Source: Flavisolibacter sp.
GTDB lineage: Bacteria; Bacteroidota; Bacteroidia; Chitinophagales; Chitinophagaceae
Assembly (NCBI GenBank): GCA_013695175.1
Contig: JACDAZ010000424.1
Location: 1 to 6,262, forward strand
Direction of reading: 5' to 3'
Length of the DNA stretch: 6,262 nt
The notes under the pieces were generated by a model, which had not been told where the DNA came from, made no database searches, and saw only the letters and a program-made list of their open reading frames with translations. This document shows positions 1 to 6,262 of the stretch, in pieces. Position 1 is the stretch's first letter; every line of letters starts with the position of its first letter. The position numbers were made by a program, and so were the translations under genes.

Positions 1-76
1 TAAAATATTCATTTATAGCAGTTCTTATTATGCCGCGAAGATCGTTGAAGAAAAGCAAACAAGATTAGCATTATAT

Positions 77-92
77 TTATTAGTTTATTAGT
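77..92. repeat. perfect tandem octamer upstream of POT-1
   Basis: TTATTAGT occurs twice back to back, ending 39 bp before the POT-1 start codon, inside a very AT-rich leader. It could be a binding site for a dimeric regulator or a chance product of the base composition. The surrounding leader (1-131) contains imperfect matches to the Bacteroidota -7 box (TATATTTA at 72-79, TATCTTTT at 96-103), but neither has a TTG element at a good distance, so no POT-1 promoter can be assigned firmly. Confidence 0.4.
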
Positions 93-131
93 CATTATCT
101 TTTCTATAGTATTTTAAACCAATAACATATT

Positions 132-1709
132 ATGAATATTACAGTTGAGCAATCGGCCACTAAAATGCCTCACCCACCATCTTTATTCATTTTGTTTTTT
201 ACAGAAATGTGGGAGCGTTTCAGTTATTATGGAATGCGTGCTATCCTTGTTCTTTTCCTTACATCATCATTAATCAACGGAGGTTGGGGATGGGAAAGAA
301 AAGAAGCATTAGTTACATATGCCTGGTATACCGGCCTGGTTTATATAACTCCAATATTTGGTGGTTTGTTGGCAGATAAATTATTAGGGTACAGGAAAGC
401 TGTTATTATCGGTGCTTTATTAATGACTTTGGGACATGCAAGCCTTGCACTGGAAACACCTTCTTTCTTTTATATAGGATTAGGATTATTGATTTTGGGT
501 AATGGTTTATTTAAACCTAACATTTCATCTATGGTAGGCCAGTTGTACACTGGTGATGATCCAAAAAGAAAGGATGCTGCTTATACTATATTTTATATGG
601 GTATCAATGCAGGGGCTTTTTTAGGTATTTTATTATGTGGATATATAGGTGAAAAAGTTTCCTGGAGCTATGGCTTTGGTTTAGCTGGAATATTTATGTT
701 ATTTGGTTTATTGCAATTTTCATTTGCACAAAAAATTTTTGGTAAAATTGGTATTACTCCAAAACAAAGAGATCAGATAGATGCTGATGCTGTCAATTAC
801 GCTGAAAATCCTGCTTTTCAAAAACCAATGGAAGACGAAGTGGTTAAACAACCTGCTCATATAACTCGTGACAGGTTGGTAGTAATTGGGGTGTTTTCAT
901 TTTTTACAATTTTTTTCTGGTGGGCATTTGAACAAGCCGGTGGTTCAATGACCATTTTTGCAGCTGATTATACCAGCCGCTTATTAGAAGGGGGAAGTGC
1001 AACAGCTTTTAAAGTTGTTAATACTTTATTGACAGTGGTGCCTATGATCATCCTGACTATTGTATTGGCAAATCTTTTTAAAAAAACTTTCAGTAAATAC
1101 AGCTTGTCAAATATGTTCTTGGGAACTAGTTTTTTAATTGTTTGGGGTTTAGTTATATGGATGCTTTTAAGAGAATATAAAGCTGAAGCAACTGAAGTGC
1201 CTGCTTCATGGTTTGGAATATTAAATTCATTTTTTATTATTGCTTTTGCTCCATTATTCTCTAAAATATGGGAAAGTAATCTCAATCCTTCCGGACCTGT
1301 AAAATTTGCTATTGGATTAATCCTTCTTGGTCTTGGTTTTGGAATTCTTGCTTATGGCGGAATAAATATTCCACAAGGAGCCAGAACTGCATCAGTTAGT
1401 ATGATATGGTTAATTCTTGCTTACTTATTTCATACTTTAGGTGAACTATGTGTTTCACCGGTTGGTCTTAGCTATGTAAGTAAACTTGCACCTGTAAAAT
1501 TGGTAGGACTTATGTTTGGAGTTTGGTTTTGTGCAAATTTTATTGCTAATTTCCTGGCAGGTATAACTGGAAGTTTTATCGATGACATAACAAATAAATA
1601 TTCCATATCTACCTTCTTCCTCATCTTTACTTTTGTACCTATTCTTGCCGGCTTTATAATGCTGGCATTAAATAGAACATTGGTTAAGAAAATGCATGGC
1701 ATCAGGTAA
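132..1709 (+). CDS. POT/PTR2-family proton-coupled oligopeptide transporter (POT-1)
   Basis: This is an inner-membrane major-facilitator protein of 525 residues, expected to import di- and tripeptides together with protons. The N-terminal half carries the POT hallmarks: the ExxERF motif at E25-F30 followed by SYYG, the GGLLAD loop at 77-82, the TM4 lysine K128 within FKPN, and the FYxGINxG signature at 154-161. The C-terminal half has the TM7 FEQ motif at 266-268 and the TM10 acidic residue E438 in GELCVSPVGLS. About 14 hydrophobic segments are visible. The 6-7 linker (about 201-248) is hydrophilic, while two further hydrophobic segments (about 292-316 and 328-347) lie between the FEQ motif and the VPASWFGILNSFF segment, which is not the usual bacterial POT layout. 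The start is the ATG at 132; an A-rich stretch precedes it, without a Shine-Dalgarno sequence. The gene converges with the abgT-like gene across a hairpin terminator. The family assignment is secure; the substrate (peptide, or nitrate or other as in plant relatives) is inferred. Confidence 0.95.
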   Translation: MNITVEQSATKMPHPPSLFILFFTEMWERFSYYGMRAILVLFLTSSLINGGWGWERKEALVTYAWYTGLVYITPIFGGLLADKLLGYRKAVIIGALLMTLGHASLALETPSFFYIGLGLLILGNGLFKPNISSMVGQLYTGDDPKRKDAAYTIFYMGINAGAFLGILLCGYIGEKVSWSYGFGLAGIFMLFGLLQFSFAQKIFGKIGITPKQRDQIDADAVNYAENPAFQKPMEDEVVKQPAHITRDRLVVIGVFSFFTIFFWWAFEQAGGSMTIFAADYTSRLLEGGSATAFKVVNTLLTVVPMIILTIVLANLFKKTFSKYSLSNMFLGTSFLIVWGLVIWMLLREYKAEATEVPASWFGILNSFFIIAFAPLFSKIWESNLNPSGPVKFAIGLILLGLGFGILAYGGINIPQGARTASVSMIWLILAYLFHTLGELCVSPVGLSYVSKLAPVKLVGLMFGVWFCANFIANFLAGITGSFIDDITNKYSISTFFLIFTFVPILAGFIMLALNRTLVKKMHGIR

Positions 1710-1744
1710 ATAAATGAAGAAATACTTCAACTTCACGTAAAGAA

Positions 1745-1777
1745 AAAGGGGCTGTCTTGATTTGAGACAGCCCCTTT
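1745..1777. terminator. bidirectional intrinsic terminator between convergent genes
   Basis: A perfect 13-bp stem (arms 1745-1757 and 1765-1777, core GGGGCTGTCT) closes a 7-nt loop. The right arm is followed by a T-rich run (1775-1786, interrupted by C, A and G), and the minus-strand reading runs into TTTTTCTTT. The hairpin can therefore end transcripts of both POT-1, which stops at 1709, and the abgT-like gene, whose stop codon is at 1786-1788 on the other strand. Its position between convergent stops supports this role. Confidence 0.9.
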
Positions 1778-1785
1778 CTTATGTT

Positions 1786-3327
1786 TTAAGGTTGGTAATA
1801 GATACCTGCACCCGGTCCAATGGGCAAACCGGTATAATACCATATTATGAAGAATATAATCCAACCAATAAGAAATGCTATACTGTAAGGAAGCATTAAC
1901 GAAACCATAGTTCCAATTCCTGCATTCTTATCATACCGTTGTATAAAAGCTACAATCAATGCAAAGTATGACATCATAGGAGATATAATATTTGTAACAC
2001 TGTCACCAATACGATAAGCTAATTGTGTAAACTCCGGTGAATAACCAATAAGCATAAACATAGGAATGAAAACGGGGGCCATGATAGCCCATTTTGCAGA
2101 GGCACTTCCCATGATCATATTAATAGCAGCAGTTAGAAAAATAAATAAGATCATCAGCGGAATGGTTCCCAGGTTTGCTGCCTGTAAAGCATTGGCGCCA
2201 TTAATAGCTACTACCAAGCCAAGGTTTGTCCAGTTGAAATAAGCTACAAATTGCGCTGCAAAAAATACAAGTACAATATAAGAACCCAATGTTTGCATGG
2301 ATTTAGACATTCCTTTCACCACATCCCTGTCTGATTTAATTGTTCCGGCACCAATACCATAGGCAATACCCGCCAGGGCTGCAGCTAAAAATATAATAGC
2401 TACAATGCCCGCCATAAAAGGGGAATGAAGAATTTCACCTGTCTCACGGTCACGAAGAAAACCATTTGCAGGAATTAATCCCCATAGGATGATGCCGGTA
2501 ATTAACAGGATCATTGCAACAGCATATTTCAATCCTTTTCTTTCAGCAGGCGTTAATCTTCTGATTTCTTCTGCTTTTTCTTCACCTGTATAGGCACCTA
2601 ATCTTGGTTCAACAAAACGTTCTGTGATCCATGTACCAAGAAAGGTTACAAGAAAAGTAGATGCTGCCATGAAGTAATAATTACATGCAGGATTAACTAA
2701 GTATGCAGGATTAATAATATTGGCTGCTTCCTGTGATAAACCTGATAATAAGGGGTCTACAGTACCTAATAAAAGATTTGCTGAATATCCGCCACTCACA
2801 CCCGCAAATGCAGCAGCCAGACCTGCTATTGGATGTCGGCCATAAGCCAGAAACACTACGGCTGCCAGTGGTACCAATAACACATAACCCACTTCACTTG
2901 CCGTATTTGATATGACTCCTGCAAATACAATAACTACTGTTATCAATCTTCGCGGTGCAATCAAAACAAGTTTTCTCATTACAGTTCCAATCAGTCCTGA
3001 TCCTTCAGCTATACCAATTCCAAGCAAGGCAACCAATACAGTTCCTAACGGAGCAAACCCCGTAAAATTTCGGACCATGCTGGTTAATATAAAATCCAAA
3101 CCTTCTCTTGACATCAGGTTTTTTACTGCAACCGTTTCGCCTGTGCCCGGGTGTGTTACACTTACTCCTCCGAGGTATACAAACAGAGAAACCAGCATCA
3201 CTATAAAAGCTAGTAGAAGAAATAAGGTTGCCGGATCCGGAAGTGCGTTTCCTATTTTTTCAATAAAACGTAAGGAGCGGTCAGTAAAGGAAATTTTTCG
3301 TTTTGGTGATGCAGGTAGTTCACTCAT
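1786..3327 (-). CDS. abgT: AbgT-family transporter (p-aminobenzoyl-glutamate / antimetabolite)
   Basis: The 513-residue integral membrane protein is close to the length of E. coli AbgT. It shows the family pattern in order: a basic cytoplasmic N-terminus, [11 protein letters not shown] (27-37) entering TM1, the segment around NFTGFAPLG (87-95) with GIGIAEGSG (103-111), SNTASEVGY (140-148), [10 protein letters not shown] (176-185) followed by D191, [14 protein letters not shown] (407-420), and [13 protein letters not shown] (438-450) with R439, D442, N446 and P450. Known members either import the folate breakdown product p-aminobenzoyl-glutamate (E. coli AbgT) or act as proton-driven exporters of it and of sulfonamides (YdaH, MtrF); the sequence does not decide the direction here. 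No abgA/abgB-type peptidase lies beside it. The start is the ATG at 3327 (reverse strand), with no Shine-Dalgarno sequence. Its coding region looks more GC-rich than its neighbours. It is transcribed divergently from POT-2 and convergently with POT-1. Confidence 0.93.
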   Translation of the reverse strand: MSELPASPKRKISFTDRSLRFIEKIGNALPDPATLFLLLAFIVMLVSLFVYLGGVSVTHPGTGETVAVKNLMSREGLDFILTSMVRNFTGFAPLGTVLVALLGIGIAEGSGLIGTVMRKLVLIAPRRLITVVIVFAGVISNTASEVGYVLLVPLAAVVFLAYGRHPIAGLAAAFAGVSGGYSANLLLGTVDPLLSGLSQEAANIINPAYLVNPACNYYFMAASTFLVTFLGTWITERFVEPRLGAYTGEEKAEEIRRLTPAERKGLKYAVAMILLITGIILWGLIPANGFLRDRETGEILHSPFMAGIVAIIFLAAALAGIAYGIGAGTIKSDRDVVKGMSKSMQTLGSYIVLVFFAAQFVAYFNWTNLGLVVAINGANALQAANLGTIPLMILFIFLTAAINMIMGSASAKWAIMAPVFIPMFMLIGYSPEFTQLAYRIGDSVTNIISPMMSYFALIVAFIQRYDKNAGIGTMVSLMLPYSIAFLIGWIIFFIIWYYTGLPIGPGAGIYYQP

Positions 3328-3400
3328 AGCAAAAATTAAGCAATGAAAATAAAGAACTATTGCAATTGTTGATGATTATGAATGGATAACAATAAATGAA

Positions 3401-3431
3401 TTTGAAAATGTACTTTCACAATATACTTTCG
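3401..3431 (+). promoter_or_regulatory. putative Bacteroidota-type promoter for POT-2 (and alkB)
   Basis: TTTG at 3401-3404 is followed after 19 nt by TACTTTCG at 3424-3431, which matches the Bacteroidota -7 consensus TAnnTTTG at all but one fixed position. Element content and spacing fit the TTTG-N19-TAnnTTTG promoter read by the phylum's primary sigma factor. Transcription would start a few bases downstream and give a very short leader before the ATG at 3445. The abgT-like promoter must lie in the same 117-bp divergent region, but I could not place it convincingly. Confidence 0.5.
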
Positions 3432-3444
3432 GCAACCACTGTTT

Positions 3445-4941
3445 ATGAAGGAGTTTAATGCATCAACCGCTCAAGTTGAAAATATTGAAGGAAGACATCC
3501 CCGTCAATTGTACATGCTTTTTTTTGCTGAAATGTGGGAACGGTTTTCATTCTATGGAATGAAGGCCTTATTAATTGCATACATGGTTTCAGAGTTACGT
3601 TTTGATGAGCCGAAAGCCTATGCTATACTGGGTTCTTATGCTGCCCTTGTGTATACTATGCCCATGTTTGGGGGCATGATGGCAGATCGTTTTCTGGGAT
3701 ACCAGAGAGCAGTGATATTTGGCGGAATACTTATGTCCTTAGGACATTTTGTATTAGCCATTCCGCAGGATTGGAGTTTTTTCTATGGAATGGCTTTTAT
3801 TATTTGTGGTAACGGTTTCTTTAAACCTAATATATCCAGTCTGGTTGGTACTTTATATAAACCCAATGATCCACGGCGTGACAGTGGGTTTTCAATTTTT
3901 TACATGGGCATCAATATTGGCGCTGCACTAGGTGGGTTGTTGTGTGGCTATGTAGGTGAAAAAATCAACTGGCATTATGGTTTTGGACTGGCAGGTGTTT
4001 TTATGGTACTCGGTCTGTTGGTATTTATATTAGGTAAAAAATCTTTACAGCAAAAAGGGTTACCACCCAATGAAGCTGAATTAAAAAAACCGGTTTTTGG
4101 CTTTATAAAAAAAGAAATTCTTATTTATGGAGCTACTTTATTATTGATCCCGGTAATAGTAATGCTTTTCCATGGTTACGAGGTCATGGATTACCTGATG
4201 TTTGGCTTAGGTGCCCTTGCATTAGTATATATTATTTATACTGCTTTTACTATGGAGGCTGTTGCAAAAACAAAATTATTTGCAGCATTGATATTGATCA
4301 TTTTTTCAGCTTTATTTTGGGCTTTCTATGAGCAAAATGCAGGTTCACTTAATTTGTTTGCCATGCGTAATGTTGATATGAATGTGATGGGAATGGATCT
4401 GCCTGCATTAGCGGTAAATAATTTTTTACCTCCCGCCTGGGTTATTTTATTAAGTTTTGTTTTTGCCTGGTTGTGGCCTGCATTAAATAGAAAAGGACTG
4501 GAACCATCAACACCCATGAAGTTTTCATTTTCGTTTGTTTTATTAGGTGTTGGTTTTTATGTTTTTTATTTTGCCTGCCAGTCAAATATTGAAACAGGGC
4601 TGATTCCATTGTGGACTTTTGTAGCAGGATATTTCTTCATCATTTGCGGAGAGCTTTGCATTTCACCAATTGGTTTGTCTATGATTACAAAACTATCACC
4701 TGCTAAAATGGTTTCTCTTATGATGGGCATTTGGTTTTTTGCAAGTGCAATTGGTGAATTTTTAGCTCAAAAAATAGGGGCACTAATGAGTGTACCTGAA
4801 GATGTGCAACAAAATGCCATTGCATCCATGCCTTATTATGCAGATATACTTCAAAAAATTGCAATTGGTTCTATATTAATAGGCATCGGCTTATTTATTC
4901 TGGTACCTGTTTTACGCAGGTGGATGAAAGATGTCAGGTAA
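3445..4941 (+). CDS. POT/PTR2-family proton-coupled oligopeptide transporter (POT-2)
   Basis: This second di-/tripeptide:proton symporter has 498 residues. It has ExxERF at E29-F34 followed by SFYG, the GGMMAD loop at 76-81, K127 in FKPN, FYMGINIG at 152-159, the TM7 motif FYEQ (294-297) followed by NAGSLNLFA, and the TM10 acid E403 in GELCISPIGLS. Two hydrophobic segments (about 226-244 and 250-268) sit between TM6 and TM7, the usual place of the extra helix pair in bacterial POTs, giving 14 membrane spans. The N-terminal half closely resembles POT-1 (for example the FYMGIN and LLCGYxGEK stretches), while the C-terminal half and the linker differ, so the two are old paralogues rather than a recent duplication. 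The ATG at 3445 lies just behind a good Bacteroidota promoter and lacks a Shine-Dalgarno sequence. The alkB gene begins 25 bp after the stop, which suggests cotranscription. The family is certain; the substrate is inferred. Confidence 0.95.
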   Translation: MKEFNASTAQVENIEGRHPRQLYMLFFAEMWERFSFYGMKALLIAYMVSELRFDEPKAYAILGSYAALVYTMPMFGGMMADRFLGYQRAVIFGGILMSLGHFVLAIPQDWSFFYGMAFIICGNGFFKPNISSLVGTLYKPNDPRRDSGFSIFYMGINIGAALGGLLCGYVGEKINWHYGFGLAGVFMVLGLLVFILGKKSLQQKGLPPNEAELKKPVFGFIKKEILIYGATLLLIPVIVMLFHGYEVMDYLMFGLGALALVYIIYTAFTMEAVAKTKLFAALILIIFSALFWAFYEQNAGSLNLFAMRNVDMNVMGMDLPALAVNNFLPPAWVILLSFVFAWLWPALNRKGLEPSTPMKFSFSFVLLGVGFYVFYFACQSNIETGLIPLWTFVAGYFFIICGELCISPIGLSMITKLSPAKMVSLMMGIWFFASAIGEFLAQKIGALMSVPEDVQQNAIASMPYYADILQKIAIGSILIGIGLFILVPVLRRWMKDVR

Positions 4942-4954
4942 TAAAAAAGCTGAG

Positions 4955-4962
4955 TAATTTTG
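4955..4962 (+). promoter_or_regulatory. perfect -7 box just before the alkB GTG start (possible internal promoter)
   Basis: TAATTTTG matches TAnnTTTG at every fixed position and ends four bases before the GTG start codon. If it is active, transcription would start at or next to the GTG and the mRNA would be leaderless. No TTG or TTTG element is found at the proper distance upstream (about 4930-4938), so this may be a chance match and alkB may depend on the POT-2 transcript. Confidence 0.25.
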
Positions 4963-4966
4963 TATA

Positions 4967-6007
4967 GTGACAATAAGAGCTTTTAAATATGTTTCTCCAT
5001 TTTTAATTTATGCGGGTGCATTGCATTCTTTTTTTTCAACAGGTTGGGTTGTATTTATTCCCATAATATATGCATGGATTCTTGTACCGCTTGCTGAACT
5101 TTTTGCAGCACCCGATGAAGGAAATTTATCTGCTGCCGAGGAAGAAATGGTGCGGAAAGATAAAATATACGATATACTGCTTTACCTGGTTGTACCATTT
5201 CAATATGCAGCGCTGGCAGCTTTTTTATTTACTATATATACCATGCAGCATTCATTGGTAGATATAGTTGGTAAAACTATGGTGATGGGTTTTTTATGCG
5301 GCACATTAGGTATTAATGTAGGCCATGAGTTGGGGCATCGTAAAAATAAATTTGAACTATTTCTTTCAAAGCTTTTATTACTTACTTCTCTTTACTTGCA
5401 TTTTTTCATTGAGCATAACAAGGGGCATCATAAAAATGTAGCTACACCACATGATCCCAGTAGTGCCAGAATGGGTGAATCTGTTTATGCATTTTATTTC
5501 AGATCTATTTTTTATAGTTATGCCAGTGCCTGGAGAATTGCTAACAGAGATGTAATTAGAAAAGGTAAAAAATTATTATCCATTCATAATGAAATGGTTC
5601 AATATACTTTGATACAACTTTCTTTTTTACTGGGAATTTATTTGCTTTTTGGCTGGATCCCTCTGTTGCTATTTGTATTTGCTGCATGTAATGGAATATT
5701 GTTACTGGAAACTGTAAATTACATTGAACACTATGGTTTGCAGCGAAAGCAAATAGAGGATGGGAAATATGAACGTGCACTACCTGAACATAGCTGGAAC
5801 TCTAATCATGTAATAGGAAGGGTTATGTTATTTGAACTAAGCAGGCATAGTGATCATCACTATCTTGCCAGCAGAAAATACCAGGTATTACGCCACCATG
5901 AAAATTCACCACAAATGCCAACGGGATATCCCGGGATGATGTTACTTTCTTTATTGCCGCCTGTTTGGTTTAAAATTATGAATAAAAGAATAAAACAGCT
6001 TCAATAA
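4967..6007 (+). CDS. alkB: AlkB-family alkane 1-monooxygenase (membrane diiron hydroxylase)
   Basis: The product is an inner-membrane non-haem diiron enzyme that hydroxylates the terminal methyl group of alkanes, using O2 and electrons from rubredoxin. All histidine boxes are present: HELGHR (120-125), EHNKGHH (149-155), the AlkB-specific NYIEHYGL (251-258) and LSRHSDHH (291-298). VATPHDPSSARMGES (158-172), PEHSWNSNH (273-281) and SPQMPTGYPGM (314-324) also match AlkB. Hydrophobic stretches at about 8-46 (probably two passes), 68-92, 99-118, 130-147 and 212-248 fit the six-helix fold. At 346 residues it is shorter than the Pseudomonas enzyme of about 400. The start must be the GTG at 4967: an in-frame TAA at 4955 blocks extension upstream and the next ATG is codon 61, inside the conserved part. 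It follows POT-2 by 25 bp. No rubredoxin domain is fused and none is encoded nearby, so the electron donors must come from elsewhere. The chain-length preference, and whether alkanes or a related hydrocarbon are the true substrate, cannot be read from the sequence. Confidence 0.93.
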   Translation: MTIRAFKYVSPFLIYAGALHSFFSTGWVVFIPIIYAWILVPLAELFAAPDEGNLSAAEEEMVRKDKIYDILLYLVVPFQYAALAAFLFTIYTMQHSLVDIVGKTMVMGFLCGTLGINVGHELGHRKNKFELFLSKLLLLTSLYLHFFIEHNKGHHKNVATPHDPSSARMGESVYAFYFRSIFYSYASAWRIANRDVIRKGKKLLSIHNEMVQYTLIQLSFLLGIYLLFGWIPLLLFVFAACNGILLLETVNYIEHYGLQRKQIEDGKYERALPEHSWNSNHVIGRVMLFELSRHSDHHYLASRKYQVLRHHENSPQMPTGYPGMMLLSLLPPVWFKIMNKRIKQLQ

Positions 6008-6262
6008 TTATTTAGGTATCACAAATCTAAATCCTAAAGAAAGAGGAACACCTGTACCCACATTAGTCATAAAAGAAAAACCATCTGTTTTTGTTTCTGA
6101 TGTTGGTGCACTTCCCATGGTGGTAGTTTTTGCCGAACTATAATTTAAATTAAGAAGGTTAAGTAATGTTGCCTCTAAATGAAATCTTTTACTAACAGCA
6201 TAAGTTATTCCAGGGTATAAGTTTAAATTAACAGAGTTATTTTTAAAAATCTGTATAAAATC
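6008..6262 (-). CDS. outer-membrane beta-barrel protein, C-terminal part (cut by window edge)
   Basis: An open reading frame on the minus strand enters from the right edge and ends at TAA (6010-6008), giving 84 residues of C-terminus. It shows alternating amphipathic strands: NLNLYPGITYAVS, KRFHLEATLLNLLNLNYSS, a polar Thr/Ser/Lys-rich loop (KTTTMGSAPTSETKTDG), then FSFMTNVGTG and a closing strand PLSLGFRFVIPK rich in aromatic residues. This is the usual ending of small porin-like barrels of Bacteroidota (OMP_b-brl type), which insert into the outer membrane through BAM. The signal peptide and N-terminal strands lie outside the window, so the function cannot be named. It does not look specifically like AlkL or FadL. 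Its stop codon abuts the alkB stop with no intergenic base. Confidence 0.75.
   Translation of the reverse strand, partial: DFIQIFKNNSVNLNLYPGITYAVSKRFHLEATLLNLLNLNYSSAKTTTMGSAPTSETKTDGFSFMTNVGTGVPLSLGFRFVIPK

Noticed and set aside
2..91. Open plus-strand frame from the left edge to TAG, possibly the C-terminus of an upstream gene
   Set aside because: Only 29 codons are visible and they match no motif I recognise; in DNA this AT-rich such a run can occur by chance.
9..95. Short minus-strand frame of about 28 codons with a hydrophobic stretch (MTNKLINIMLILFAF), resembling a signal peptide
   Set aside because: It ends after 28 codons, has no start signal or homology, and lies in AT-rich leader DNA where hydrophobic codons are expected.
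968..1285. A 105-codon minus-strand open frame inside POT-1
   Set aside because: It is antisense to conserved transporter sequence and shows no family features; the shorter antisense frames at 1472-1702, 4326-4517 and 5556-5780 were rejected for the same reason.
2912..3346. A 144-codon plus-strand open frame antisense to the abgT-like gene
   Set aside because: It lies almost entirely opposite well-conserved AbgT coding sequence, has no recognisable domain, and has a composition expected of a shadow frame.
5070..5261. A 63-codon plus-strand open frame inside alkB
   Set aside because: It overlaps alkB in another frame and is only a shadow of it.

Overview
The window looks like chromosomal DNA from a member of the Bacteroidota, possibly near the Chitinophagia (inference; no marker gene is present). 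The supporting signs are AT-rich DNA, start codons without Shine-Dalgarno sequences, a promoter of the Bacteroidota type (TTTG, 19 nt, TAnnTTTG) ahead of the second transporter, and an outer-membrane beta-barrel C-terminus typical of that phylum. The genes are intact and densely packed. I see no rRNA, tRNA, CRISPR array, insertion sequence or phage gene.

Layout from left to right: an AT-rich leader (1-131) with a perfect tandem octamer; a plus-strand proton-coupled oligopeptide transporter of the POT/PTR2 family (132-1709, called POT-1 here); a strong bidirectional hairpin terminator (1745-1777); a minus-strand AbgT-family transporter (1786-3327); a 117-bp divergent promoter region; a second plus-strand POT transporter (3445-4941, POT-2); and, 25 bp further on, a full-length membrane diiron alkane 1-monooxygenase of the AlkB family with a GTG start (4967-6007). 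The C-terminal part of a minus-strand outer-membrane beta-barrel protein (6008-6262) runs off the right edge, and its stop codon directly abuts the alkB stop.

Three of the four complete genes are secondary transporters for peptides or peptide-like amides (di-/tripeptides for POT, p-aminobenzoyl-glutamate or related compounds for AbgT). The fourth is an alkane hydroxylase that probably shares a transcript with POT-2. The rubredoxin and rubredoxin reductase that AlkB needs are not in the window. A link between peptide uptake and alkane oxidation is not established here; simple co-location is just as possible.

I found no clear case of a new defence, mobile or RNA system. The most notable structural point is that the two POT paralogues appear to carry their extra helix pair at different places: POT-2 at the usual site between TM6 and TM7, POT-1 after the TM7 FEQ motif. 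Others are the possible leaderless promoter at the alkB GTG start and the zero-gap convergent stops at 6007/6008.
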